Shown here piece after piece: positions 22,167-33,190 of a stretch of 64,000 nt of DNA; position 1 is the stretch's first letter, and the number at the start of each line of letters is the position of its first letter. A program made the position numbers and the translations under genes. The stretch covers positions 9,834,883 through 9,898,882 of the forward strand of contig JAQMRL010000008.1 in assembly GCA_035578175.1 (NCBI GenBank), written 5' to 3'. The notes under the pieces are model-generated. The model was given only the letters and a program-made list of their open reading frames with translations. It was not told the DNA's origin and searched no databases. Origin of the DNA: Catonia carolina (taxonomy: Eukaryota > Arthropoda > Insecta > Hemiptera > Achilidae).

Positions 22167-23054
22167 CTGTGTGTGGTGTGTGTCTGTGTGGTGAACAGAA
22201 TATCTCAAGAACGGAACATCGTACGAACTTGAAACTTGAAACTTAAGTTACATACCACTACCGAACGCGACACGAACATTTTCATCAAAATCGGTCAACC
22301 GGAAGTAGTAGTTTATTCGTATAATTTTTCAGTTTTTTGCGATTTTCTCAAAAACTGGTCCTACGATTTTTTTTAAAATCGCCTATTTTACTCAATTTTT
22401 TATTCTCTACAAGATAGGGTAGGCGCCATGTTTGCTGAAATTCTCGGCGAGGCTGTTTTCACGTAAAAAACGTTGTTTTTTTTAAATTACGGCTTAAATA
22501 TAAATTTTAGCGCAAAAACTTATATAATAAAAGTTGTAGAGAATTTAAAGACCTACAACTTCTGTTTCAAACATTTTTTTGTATAACGCTTAGTTTAGCG
22601 GTAATTTGCGATTTTCTGTTTTTTTCTCACGAAAACGTGAGAAAAATCGATTTTTTAAACATTTCGGTCTTAGTATGCATTTTACGACAAAAGTGTATAT
22701 AATTAAATTTATAGAAAATTAAAAGATCTACAACTTTTATTTAGAGCATTTTTCTCTACGGAGCCTAGTTTAGAGAGAAAGAGTGATTTTCCGTATTTCT
22801 AAGCCAAAATGAGGTTGATTTTCATTTTGCGTCTTTCACTCATGATTAAAATTAGGTTATATTTTTTGAGGTTAGTTTTTTGTTTATTTCTTATGTTTTA
22901 TTACTAATGTTAGGTTTATTGTTAATTATTTTCACTGGCAAGAGAAAGTTGTGTGAGTGTTTCACACCAGATTTTTTGGGTTCAAAGGGTCTGAAAACGT
23001 GTAGATCCGGTGAAAACTCGATTTCTTAAAATCGACATAAAAACAATACTTTCA
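21838..23054 (-). mobile_element. Family X copy (R), host of a nested F copy
   Basis: Parts 21838-21986 (GATGAAAATGTTTGTGTC to CTAAAAACATG) and 22978-23054 (GGGTTCAAAGGGTCTGAAAA to CAATACTTTC) join across the nested element to give the normal family sequence ACATGTTTTTTGGGTTC. Confidence 0.85.
21992..22971 (+). mobile_element. Family X copy (F) nested in an R copy
   Basis: ACTTTCTCTTGCC at 21992, (TG)n at 22125-22180, hairpin and CACCAGA ending at 22971. Five T (21987-21991) precede and six T (22972-22977) follow; the empty site in the host copy has six T. Confidence 0.9.
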
Positions 23055-23058
23055 TTTT

Positions 23059-24017
23059 ACTTTCTCTTGCCTATATGAATATATAGGAAGGAAAGTATTG
23101 TTTTCATGTCGATTTTTCGAAATCGAGTTTTCACCGGATCTATACGTTTTCAGACCCCCCTGAACCCAAAAAACATGTTTTTAGCGATTGGTCTGTGTGT
23201 GTGTGTCTGTGTGTGTGTGTGTGTCTGTGTGTCTGTGTGTGAACAGAATATCTCAAGAACGGAACGTCGTACGAACTTGAAACTTGAAACTTAAGTTACA
23301 TACCACTACCGGACGCGACACGAACATTTTCATCAAAATCGGTCAACCGGAAGTAGTAGTTTATTCGTATAATTTTTCAGTTTTTTGCGATTTTCTCAAA
23401 AACTGGTCTACGATTTTTTTTAAAATCGCCTATTTTACTCAATTTTTTATTCTCTACAAGATAGGGTAGGCGCCATGTTTGCTGAAATTCTCGGTGAGGC
23501 TGTTTTCACGTAAAAACGTTGTTTTTTTAAGATTACGGCTTTAATATAAATTTTAGCGCAAAAACTTATATAATAAAAGTTGTAGAGAATTTAAAAACCT
23601 ACAACTTTTATTTCAAACATTTTTTTGTATAACGCTTAGTTTAGCGGTAATTTGCGATTTTCTGTTTTTTTTCTCACGAAAACGTGAGAAAAATCGATTT
23701 TTTTAACATTTCGGCCTTAGTATGCATTTTACGACAAAAGTGTATATAATTAAATTTATAGAAAATTAAAAGATCTACAACTTTTATTTAAAGCATTTTT
23801 CTCTACAGAGCCTAGTTTAGAGAGAAAGAGTGATTTTCCGTATTTCTAAGCCAAACTGAGGTTGATTTTCATTTTGCGTCTTTCACTCATGATTAAAATT
23901 AGGTTATGTTTATTGAGGTTAGTTTTTTGTTTATTTCTTATGTTTATTACTAATGTTAGGTTTATTGTTAATTATTTTCACTGGCAAGAGAAAGTTGTGT
24001 GAGTGTTTCACACCAGA
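23059..24017 (+). mobile_element. Family X copy (F), full length
   Basis: Starts after four T at 23055-23058, which truncates the R host copy, and ends CACCAGATTTTTA just before a TA-flanked MITE. Shares 96% or so of positions with the 22-kb and 30.5-kb copies. Confidence 0.9.
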
Positions 24018-24025
24018 TTTTTATA

Positions 24026-25038
24026 CAGGGTGATTCATGAAGTTCTCCCCCCACTTCTACAGCACATTGTACTAGTAAAAATAATGAAAAAATGTATATA
24101 AACATAGGTCCGAAAACGCTTCGTTAGCGAGTTACAGCTAGCGAAAGTTTCGCCTGGATTTCAGTTCACCAGGTGAAATGAGGTCTTCCTGGAATTGTGG
24201 TAAGGTAGATTAAGGGGCGAATTCAATCATTTCTTATGGTTTTTGATCTGATAAATTGAATAAAACAGGTCCCAGAACTGTAAGTTAAATAGTTTTTGAG
24301 AAAACCAGTGTCAAATGCAAAAAATGGAGTGAAAATCACATTTTTTCATCTTTGGGCAAGAATAACTTTGTTATTTCACCAAGAAACAGTTAAAAATTTT
24401 CAATAAAAAATGTAGAAAATTTTATTCTGAACAAACCGGTGTAAATAAAGTACACAGAAAGCGAATAGTTTTTGAGAAAACCAGGGTCAAATGCCAAAAA
24501 AATGGAGTGAAAAAAAACACATTTTTTCATTTTAGTTTTTCCGGTTAATTTTACTTTGTACTCTTATGAATAAAAACTCATTTAATCAAACATCTATTCG
24601 CTTTCTGTGTACTTAATTTACACCGGTTTGTTCAGAATAAAATTTTCTACATGTTTTATTGAAAAATTTTAACTGTTTCTTGGTGAAATAACACAGTTAT
24701 CCTTGCCCAAAGATGAAAAAAATAAGTTTTTCACTCCATTTTTTGCATTTGACACTGGTTTTCTTAAAAACTATTTAACTTACAGATCTGGGACCTGTTT
24801 TATTCAATTTATCAGATCAAAAACCATAAGAAATGATTGAATTTGCCCCTTAATCTACCTTACCACAATTCCAGGAAGACCTCATTTCACCTGGTGAACT
24901 GAAATCCAGGCGAAACTTTCGCTAGCTGTAACTCGCTAACGAAGCGTTTTCGGACCTATGTTTATATAACATTTTTTCATTATTTTTACTAGTACAATGT
25001 GCTGTAGAAGTGGGGGGAGAACTTCATGAATCACCCTG
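24026..25038. mobile_element. Fold-back MITE with about 430-bp inverted arms, copy 1
   Basis: TA-flanked (24024-24025, 25039-25040); ends CAGGGTGATTCATGAAGTTC in inverted repeat. The arms continue for some 430 bp (for example CGAAAACGCTTCGTTAGCGA left, TCGCTAACGAAGCGTTTTCG right) with small differences, leaving a spacer near 24480-24590. No open frame for a transposase. Confidence 0.85.
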
Positions 25039-25065
25039 TATATTCATATAGGCAAGAGAAAGTTT

Positions 25066-25225
25066 AAATTTCGTTAGACTTCATAAATTTGAAAAAAATG
25101 AAAAGAAAACAAAAGAATTCCAAACACCATACAACATAATATAAAAGGGACACAGTGATGCCAACTAAACGGGGGAAGAATCTAATTTAAATTTCTCCTT
25201 ATTTATTTACTAAGGAAAAAAGGCA
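25066..25225. repeat. Second copy of the 20-kb 160-bp segment
   Basis: See 20031-20190. Preceded by TTCATATAGGCAAGAGAAAG, as the first copy is, but here the MITE replaces the rest of the family X copy. Confidence 0.8.
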
Positions 25226-25542
25226 CGTCTTCAGGTTGATTTATATTCCGTTTATCGTACTCGATCTTGAAGTAGTGTGCCTGCCAAGTCAAAAAGTGCA
25301 ATGAAGCCCAAAAACAGACGTACACGTGGGCAGACGAGCACTATTCTAAAGAAAATTAAATTTCCCTTTGTGCCTTCTTACGTTTTTATTTAGTATTACG
25401 TGTGTCAAGATTAAATCAACACAATTGATTTTGCTTTACAAACAGTTTTCAAGTTAAATATATGTCTGTTACTTTGTTTAACACATATAACACGTGCTAA
25501 ATAAGTTACTGTTTTCTTTTACCAAATGTACAATAAAAAAAA
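25226..25542. other. Unassigned sequence
   Basis: No repeat or coding signal recognised. Confidence 0.35.
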
Positions 25543-26341
25543 TCTGGTGTGAAACATTCACACAACTTTCTCTTGCCAATGCAAATAATTAACAATAAAC
25601 CTAACATTAGTATTAAAACATAAGAAATAAACAAAAAACTAACCTCAATAAACATAACCTAATTTTAATCATGAGTGAAAGACGCAAAATGAAAATCAAC
25701 CTCAGTTTGGCTTAGAAATACGGAAAATCACTCTTTCTCTCTAAACTAGGCTCTGTAGAGAAAAATGCTTTAAATAAAAGTTGTAGATCTTTTAATTTTC
25801 TATAAATTTAATTATATACACTTTTGTCGTAAAATGCATACTAAGGCCGAAATGTTAAAAAAATCGATTTTTCTCACGTTTTCGTGAGAAAAAAACAGAA
25901 ATCGCAAATTACCGCTAAACTAAGCGTTATACAAAAAATGTTTGAAATAAAAGTTGTAGGTTTTTAAATTCTCTACAACTTTTATTATATAAGTTTTTGC
26001 GCTAAAATTTATATTAAAGCCGTAATCTTAAAAAAACAACGTTTTTACGTGAAAACAGCCTCACCGAGAATTTTAGCAAACATGGCGCCTACCCTATCTT
26101 GTAGAGAATAAAAAATTGAGTAAAATAGGCGATTTTAAAAAAAATCGTAGGACCAGTTTTTGAGAAAATCGCAAAAAACTGAAAAATTATACGAATAAAC
26201 TACTACTTCCGGTTGACCGATTTTGATGAAAATGTTCGTGTCGCGTCCGGTAGTGGTATGTAACTTAAGTTTCAAGTTTCAAGTTCGTACGACGTTCCGT
26301 TCTTGAGATATTCTGTTCACACACAGACACACACACACACA

Positions 26342-26392
<51 letters not shown>

Positions 26393-26463
26393 CAATCGCT
26401 AAAAACATGTTTTTTTGGTTCAGGGGGTCTGAAAACGTATAGATCCGGTGAAAACTCGATTTC
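25543..26463 (-). mobile_element. Family X copy (R), cut by the barcode and gap
   Basis: From TCTGGTGTGAAACATTC through (AC)n at 26323-26388 to GGTGAAAACTCGATTTC, where it stops 60-70 bases short of its 5' end at the barcode word. The break is therefore technical. Confidence 0.9.
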
Positions 26464-26480
26464 ACGCACTCTGATATGTG
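26464..26480 (-). other. Sequencing barcode remnant left of gap
   Basis: ACGCACTCTGATATGTG is the reverse complement of CACATATCAGAGTGCG plus T. I recall the 16-mer as PacBio barcode bc1001; the extra base fits T/A overhang ligation. It abuts the N run. Confidence 0.85.
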
Positions 26481-26580
26481 NNNNNNNNNNNNNNNNNNNN
26501 NNNNNNNNNNNNNNNNNNNNNNNNNNNNNNNNNNNNNNNNNNNNNNNNNNNNNNNNNNNNNNNNNNNNNNNNNNNNNNNN
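26481..26580. other. Assembly gap of 100 N
   Basis: Exactly 100 N, a conventional unknown-size gap or a masked adapter. Flanked by mirror-image barcode words. Protein readings across it are meaningless. Confidence 0.98.
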
Positions 26581-26597
26581 CACATATCAGAGTGCGT
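26581..26597 (+). other. Sequencing barcode remnant right of gap
   Basis: CACATATCAGAGTGCG followed by T, the exact mirror of 26464-26480. The symmetric arrangement insert-barcode-[gap]-barcode-insert is what a hairpin adapter read-through would leave. Confidence 0.85.
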
Positions 26598-26789
26598 TAT
26601 TCAGCATGAACTGTGGAATTTTGGAATACTGTATACAATATGTACAGTGCTTAATACTGCAGCCAATAGAGCTCTAAAGCTAAATACAACGTACAGTAGG
26701 CCTACTGTATTACAAAATTGCGCATGTGCAGTAGTAGGCCTATTGTGCGGTTCCAAGCTCCGTGTAATTGCGGGGTGAAGGTTACGGGT

Positions 26790-27256
26790 GAGGCATAATG
26801 AATGAGTGACGCATGCTGGGAGAACGATTGTTCTATTACTCTGATCATGGCGTTGTGAGGCATAATGAATGAGTGACGTATGCTGGGAGAACGATTGTTC
26901 TATTACTCTGATCATGGCGTTGTGAGGCATAATGAATGAGTGACGCATGCTGGGAGAACGATTGTTCTATTACTCTGATCATGGCGTTGTGAGGCATAAT
27001 GAATGAGTGACGCATGCTGGGAGAACGATTGTTGTATTACTCTGATCATGGCGTTGTGAGGCATAATGAATGAGTGACGTATGCTGGGAGAACGATTGTT
27101 CTATTACTCTGATCATGGCGTTGTGAGGCATAATGAATGAGTGACGCATGCTGGGAGAACGATTGTTCTATTACTCTGATCATGGCGTTGTGAGGCATAA
27201 TGAATGAGTGACGCATGCTGGGAGAACGATTGTTGTATTACTCTGATCATGGCGTT
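26790..27256. repeat. 67-bp minisatellite, seven units
   Basis: Units start at 26790, 26857, 26924, 26991, 27058, 27125 and 27192 with GAGGCATAATGAATGAGTGA; the last stops at GGCGTT. They differ at only two positions: GACG(C/T)ATG and GATTGTT(C/G)TA. The order of variants repeats every three units (units 2-4 equal 5-7). Confidence 0.95.
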
Positions 27257-27278
27257 CTCTAATTACTATAGAACTAGT

Positions 27279-27672
27279 TGCCCATAATAAACAGGTGGAG
27301 TGTCAGATTATTTGCACTCAATCTGTTCGTTGCAGGGCTAAAATAAATAGTTCTGTTTCTTATCACATGGTCAGCCAATTAAATGACTGAATCATTTAAG
27401 AACAGAAGAGGTAGAGGTGTTAAAGACACTAATCAGAGTTATCTTCTCTGAAAGTAATGAATTTCATTGTACAGCCAGACCCTGTGGTGAATGAAGTGAA
27501 GGTGTCATTTGCAGAGTGGAAAATATGTGCTTTTCAGAGGGTCCGGCATGCTGATAAGCATACTTTTCTACTCAGTGAGGAAGGCAATGGTAAACCACCT
27601 CACTCCTCGTTTTACTTAGTAAAACCTCTACGGGTTCAAACCAGCCTTTCGGCTGATGACCTAAACAACAAC
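27279..27672 (+). mobile_element. SINE-A copy (F), complete, 394 bp
   Basis: 11-bp target duplication ATAGAACTAGT at 27268-27278 and 27673-27683. Head TGCCCATAATAAACAGGTGG, tail GATGACCTAAACAACAAC. Small open frame from about 27457 intact (MNFIVQPDPVVNEVKVSFAE and on). Confidence 0.9.
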
Positions 27673-27683
27673 ATAGAACTAGT

Positions 27684-28387
27684 AACTAAAGAACGCCATG
27701 CTCTGATACAAAACATTTGTTTTCAAACTTTACGTATTTAACATATTTGTTTGTATTTATTACATTCATTTATTTACATATTTTGAAATAAATTGGTAAG
27801 TTAAATATTATGAATCTGACCAAGTTAATAACCCGGTAGGTATTTATTAAATTAATGCGCCGGATGATAAGAATATTTTTTTAGTCTAGTTAGTACACGC
27901 TACTACTACAAATGCATCAGCTGTGAAACACTAGTAACTCATTCATTCTCCCACTACTATAACAACGCACTGCATTCCTTCCAAATACACGGAGCTGGGA
28001 CTCGAGCAATATATATTCCACATCTTGTAGGGTACTGTATTAGCCTATGTGGAAAGTTCTGTTTGTATTTTTATGTTGTTTTCAATAATGCTTTGTTTTT
28101 ATTTTTCCATAACTCGAAATTTCTGTAACTCGAATTGTTTCCCCCATCCTTTGAGGATTCGAGTTATAGAAGTTCGACTGTATTTCCTCCTTTGTTCCTC
28201 TATCCATTTGCTTACTTTTCTCGCTGTGATAGCTTGTTAAATTTCGTGTTTTTTGATGCTGTATCTGAATTTTGTCTCGATTATTCTAGTTAATTTCTGT
28301 GATTTTCATTTTTTGAGGCCTTCTCAAAAATTGTCTTATTTTAGTTATCCAATTTAACTTATTATTACTGCTGTTTGTTATTGTTGT
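27684..28387. other. Unassigned, with a pogo-like end at 28180
   Basis: The sequence ending CGAGTTATAGAAGTTCGACTG at 28180, followed by TA, reads inward as CAGTCGAACTTCTATAACTC, a pogo/Tigger-type terminus. The other end was not found. An AT-rich, non-coding remainder. Confidence 0.4.
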
Positions 28388-28773
28388 TTAAGCCATAAAG
28401 AGGTTCAAAGGTTGGTTTGAACCTCTGTGGGCTTTAATAAGTAAATCAAGAATTGAGGTGGTTTACCGTTGCCTTCCTCATTAAGTGAAAAAGTAGGTTA
28501 TGCTTATCACTTTGCCAGGCTCTCTAAAAAAAAACATCTAATTTCCACCCTGTAAATGGCAAATTCAATTCATTCACCACAGAAACTGGCTGTATAATGA
28601 AATTCATTACTCTGAGAGGAGATAACTCTGATTACTTTTACACCTCAACCTCTTCTGTTCTTAAATAGTTCAATCATATAATTGGCTGACCATTTGATAA
28701 GAAACATAACCACTTTTTGTAGCCCTGGAACTGACAGATCGAGTGCAAATAATTTAACATTCCACCTGCCAGT
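28388..28773 (-). mobile_element. SINE-A copy (R), diverged
   Basis: GTTTAAGCCATAAAGAGG to CACCTGCCAGTAATGG. Its last 130 bases are repeated after the mariner at 29561-29673. Confidence 0.75.
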
Positions 28774-29688
28774 AATGGTTAACGTAAGTAATGTATAATG
28801 AAAATAATACGAGGGCAGTCCAGAAAGTCTGTCACGTTTTGCGTTGTAGCCGCTAGGGGTGGAGCTATCGCGGCCATTTTGGTGCTGCGGCGTTTCTCCG
28901 TTCAGTGGCTATCCAGCCGTGCTAGCGAGAGGTCTGTGTCGCTCTTCGTTGTTTTTCAACAACAATTTAAAATGTGTACCGCAATTCGAAATCCCGCCAG
29001 TTGTGAAGTACGGTCGGTAATTCTTCTTATCGATTTCTTGGAACGTGGCACAACAATAACCTCTGCGAGGTATTGTGAAACACTTGAAAAGTTAAGAAGA
29101 GCGATCCAAAACAAGCGCAGAGGAAAGTTGACTGGAAAAATTCTCTTTTTGCATGACAACGCCCGACCACACACGGCAAATCGAACACGAGAAGTCGTGG
29201 ATGCTTTCAAATGGGAGGTTTTCCCACATCCGGTAAGGTCCGGAGTGTACTCCGGACCTTGCGCCCAGCGATTATCACTTGTACCCGATAATGAAGACAT
29301 GGCTTGCGACGCAGCGCTTTGACGACGGCGCGGAGCTGCAGGAGGGTGTGACTAACTGGTTAAAATCACAGGCGGTAGATTTTTATGACGCCGGTATTTC
29401 AAAATTAGTTCACCGCTATGATAAGTGTCTTAATTTGTTTGGTGATTACGTAGAAAAATAGAATTTTAGTTGCATTTTCAAATGTATATAATAAAATTTT
29501 TTTCTTGTACTTAGTTTTTTTTATATCAAAACGTGACAGACTTTCTGGACTGCCCTCATAGTTCAATCACATAATTGGCTGACCATGTGATAAGAAACGT
29601 AACCACTTTTTGTAGCCCTGGAACTAACAGATCGAGTGCAAATAATTTAACATTCCACCTGCCAGTAATGGGTAACGTAAGTAATGTA
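28669..29688. repeat. Tandem duplication of about 130 bp with a mariner at the junction
   Basis: AGTTCAATCATATAATTGGC to GTAACGTAAGTAATGTAT occurs at 28669-28797 and 29560-29688. The mariner (28810-29558) sits exactly between the copies with TA on both sides. Confidence 0.8.
28810..29558 (+). mobile_element. Internally deleted mariner element, 749 bp
   Basis: About 32-bp inverted repeats beginning CGAGGGCAGTCCAGAAAGTC and (right, inward) TGAGGGCAGTCCAGAAAGTC, TA at 28808-28809 and 29559-29560. The coding strand keeps the transposase N-terminus (SCEVRSVILLIDFLERGTT), then joins directly to the middle (GKILFLHDNARPHTANRTRE, second catalytic Asp) and the end (DDGAELQEGVTNWLKSQAVDF) in a shifted frame. 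The first Asp region is deleted, so it is non-autonomous. Third-Asp region is also frameshifted (PSDYHLYPI is split). Confidence 0.85.
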
Positions 29689-29689
29689 T

Positions 29690-30083
29690 CTGCCCATAAC
29701 AGACAGGTGGAGTGTCAAATTATTTACACTCAATCTGTTTGTTGCAGGACTAAAATAAATAGTTCTGTTTCTTATCACAGGGTCAGTCAATTAAATGACT
29801 AGATCATTTAAGAACAGAAGAGGTAGAGGGTGTAAAAGACACTAATCAGAGTTATCTTCTCTGAAAATAATGAATTTCATTGTACAGCCAGACCCTGAGG
29901 TGAATGAAGTGAAGGTGTCATTTACAGAGTGGAAAATAGGTGCTTTTCAGAGGGCCCGGCATGCTGATAAGCGTACTTTTCCACTCAGTGAGGAAGGCAA
30001 TGGTAAACCACCTTACTCCTCGTTTTTACTTAGTAAAACCTCTAGAGGTTCAAACCAGCCTTTTGGCTGTTGACCTAAACAAC
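29690..30083 (+). mobile_element. SINE-A copy (F), complete, 394 bp
   Basis: 11-bp target duplication AAGTAATGTAT at 29679-29689 and 30084-30094. Head CTGCCCATAACAGACAGGTG, tail TGACCTAAACAAC. Its open frame from about 29870 ends early relative to the 27-kb copy. Confidence 0.9.
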
Positions 30084-30094
30084 AAGTAATGTAT

Positions 30095-30527
30095 AATGAA
30101 AATAATATGTAAGAAAACGAAGAGAAATAATTTTGATGAGCCACCCGGTATTTTGATAAAATATAGAAAGTATATACAAGAGAGGAAGAGAGTATGAAAA
30201 AGTAAAAAAAAGGGAGGGAAGAGGAAAACGTAGAGAACTCATCGCAGCGTTCTCCGCGATTTATATATCCATATCTTTTCCTGGATGACTACAGTACGTA
30301 ACGTAGCCTCCTAGTATATCTAAAGTGAAATTGCGTTCCGTAATATTTTACCTAAAATAAATAGATGGAAAATACACGTAGTCCACGATAAATTGATTTT
30401 ATTTGGTCTGGCTATAATACATACATCTGTATTATTAATAAAATCTACTATGCACTAGTTCTACTCGTACTTTTGGAAACAAAAATACATTTTTCAATAG
30501 AAAAAATTAAATAATTTATATATTTTT
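30095..30527. other. Unassigned AT-rich sequence
   Basis: No coding signal or known family. Confidence 0.35.
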
Positions 30528-31511
30528 ACTTTCTCTTACCTATATGAATATATAGGAAGGAAAGTATTGTTTTCATGTCGATTTTTCGAAATCGAGTTTT
30601 CACCGGATCTATACGTTTTCAGACCCCCTGAACCCAAAAAACATGTTTTTAGCGATTGGTCTGTGTGTGTGTCTGTGTGTGTGTGTGTCTGTGTGTGTGT
30701 GTGTGTGTGTCTGTGTGTGTGTCTGTGTGTGAACAGAATATCTCAAGAACGGAACGTCGTACGAACTTGAAACTTGAAACTTAAGTTACATACCACTACC
30801 GGACGCGACACGAACATTTTCATCAAAATCGGTCAACCGGAAGTAGTAGTTTATTCGTATAATTTTTCAGTTTTTTGCGATTTTCTCAAAAACTGGTCCT
30901 ACGATTTTTTTTAAAATCGCCTATTTTACTCAATTTTTTATTCTCTACAAGATAGGGTAGGCGCCATGTTTGCTGAAATTCTCGGTGAGGCTGTTATCAC
31001 GTAAAAACGTTGTTTTTTTTAAGATTACGGCTTTAATATAAATTTTAGCGCAAAAACTTATATAATAAAAGTTGTAGAGAATTTAAAAACCTACAACTTT
31101 TATTTCAAACATTTTTTTGTATAACGCTTAGTTTAGCGGTAATTTGCGATTTTCTGTTTTTTTTCTCACGAAAACGTGAGAAAAATCGATTTTTTTTAAC
31201 ATTTCGGCCTTAGTATGCATTTTACGACAAAAGTGTATATAATTAAATTTATAGAAAATTAAAAGATCTACAACTTTTATTTAAAGCATTTTTCTCTACA
31301 GAGCCTAGTTTAGAGAGAAAGAGTGATTTTCCGTATTTCTAAGCCAAACTGAGGTTGATTTTCATTTTGCGTCTTTCACTCATGATTAAAATTAGGTTAT
31401 GTTTGTTGAGGTTAGTTTTTTGTTTATTTCTTATGTTTTATTACTAATGTTAGGTTTATTGTTAATTATTTGCACTGGCAAGAGAAAGTTGTGTGAGTGT
31501 TTCACACCAGA
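30528..31511 (+). mobile_element. Family X copy (F), full length
   Basis: ACTTTCTCTTACC at 30528, (TG)n with TCTG interruptions at about 30659-30730, complete internal units, hairpin, ends CACCAGA at 31511 before T5. Confidence 0.9.
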
Positions 31512-31726
31512 TTTTTGATATTTATTTGATTTTATCTATTTATTTATTTGTTTTTATTAATTCATCTACATATTTTGATGAATAAATAATTTCATAAATA
31601 AAATATACTGTTGAAATATCAATAATAAATTTATTTCATACTAGTGTTGTGAAACTCTATCATAAATTTTATTTTCACTTAAGATTAAGTCTCTATGCAA
31701 ATGCAACTTTATATTTATTTATTTTT

Positions 31727-31865
31727 ACTTTCTCTTGCTTAGCCTATATAAATAATTATATAGGAAGGAAAGTATTGTTTTCATGTTGATTTTTCGAAAT
31801 CGAGTTTTCACAGGATATACACGTTTTCAGGCCCCGTGAAAACAAAAACCATGTTTTTAGCGATT

Positions 31866-31955
<90 letters not shown>

Positions 31956-32817
31956 CAAAATATCTCAAAAATTGAACATCGTAAGAAGTTGAAACTTTAT
32001 TTTATTCGTTTATTCGTGTAATTTTTCACTTTTTGTGATTTTCTCATAAACGGTTCTTACGATTCTTTTAAAAAAATCGTTTCATTTACTACATTATTTA
32101 TGCGTTACAAGATAGAGTAAGGGCAACGTCTGCTGAAATTCTTGGGGAGGCTGTGCTCTCGCAGGAAAAAATGGTTTTTTAAGATTGCGGCCTTAATATG
32201 CATTTTATGGCAAAAGTGTATATAATTAAAATTGTAGATAATTTAAAAACCTACAACTTTTATTTCAAACATTTCTTTGTATAACGCTTAGTTTAGCCGT
32301 AATTAGTGATTTTCTGTGTTTTTTTCATTAAATCTGTAAAAAATGGATTTCTAAGAATTCGGCCTTAGCACCACTACTTCACGACAAAAGTGTATATAAT
32401 CAAATTTATAGAAAATTAAAAGATCTACAACTTTTATTTTAAGCATTTTCGTATCGGTGATACGGATAATCACTCTTCGGTGATTATCCGTATTATTGCC
32501 AAGCTAAGGTAGATTTCATGTTGCATCATTTACTCTTTATTAAAATAAGGTTATGTTTCTTAAGGTTAGTTTTTTGTTTATTTAAAGTCGCATCAACAGT
32601 TTGATGATTAGTGAGTTCGGTGGGTTAAGATAATTTAATAACGGGTTTTGGCACGAAATAATTTCTAGGCCCTAGCCGGGAATCAAACCCGGGACTTCTA
32701 CTTAGAAGGCTAGCGCGCCATCCACTTCGTCACAGAGGTGGCAGTTTTTCCGTTCTTTTAACGTTGCTTAATAATGTTAGGTTGGATTGGTAATTATTTG
32801 TATTGGCAAGAGAAAGT
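31727..32817 (+). mobile_element. Old family X copy (F), lacks the 3' hairpin, hosts SINE-D
   Basis: Diverged copy with (TG)n at 31867-31953. Interrupted at 32584-32752 by SINE-D and truncated right after GGCAAGAGAAAGT, so hairpin and CACCAGA are missing. A perfect local hairpin GATACGGATAATCAC / GTGATTATCCGTATT lies at 32457-32492. Confidence 0.8.
32584..32752 (-). mobile_element. SINE-D copy (R), tRNA-headed
   Basis: On the minus strand the head contains GGTTTGATTCCCGG (B box) and a 3' end TGATGCGACTTTAAA shared with the copy at 38.4 kb. Confidence 0.75.
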
Positions 32818-32869
32818 ATGACGAAATTGTCTATTCAATTAACGACTTTCATTAATGCCCTAAAAAATT

Positions 32870-33190
32870 TGTGTATAAGTTCATTACACAGGAGGAGCTG
32901 ATATCTACATATTTCGCTACCCGTAACTCGATAATCTACATTTTTGAGGTGATTATGTATGTTAGGCAAAATAATTTTCAATGTTCACAATCATAACACG
33001 AGAAACAGGAATGATTATTATGTGGCTAATCACTCCACAAAATTGTTGGAACAAAAACCTACTTATGCAGGGAGGAAATTCATGAATAAATTACCCCAAT
33101 TTTTAAAATGTTGTGAGGATTTGAATTCCTTTAAAAAAATCTGAAAAATTATTTGATTGGTGAAACTTTTTATAGCGTACAAGAATTTCT
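32870..33190 (+). pseudogene. Retroelement RT C-terminal tail relic
   Basis: Short frame with HNHNTRNRNDYYVANHS, TYAGRKFMNKLPQFLK and NSFKKI matches the conserved YNTRN...G.K..N.LP tail of jockey/CR1-like RT proteins. Only the last 60 residues remain. Confidence 0.6.

Noticed and set aside
22031..22246. Recurrent frame MFSCRFFEIEFSPDLYVFRP in many places
   Set aside because: It is the 5' part of family X read in one frame. Its recurrence follows from repeat identity; other copies break it freely and it runs into the microsatellite.
26265..26778. Open frames across the N run
   Set aside because: They exist only because N was translated as X.
26790..27256. CRISPR-like array
   Set aside because: Units of 67 bp are contiguous and nearly identical with no unique spacers, and the genome is an insect's. 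It is a minisatellite.
28956..29300. 114-codon frame on the minus strand
   Set aside because: Antisense shadow of the mariner transposase remnant.
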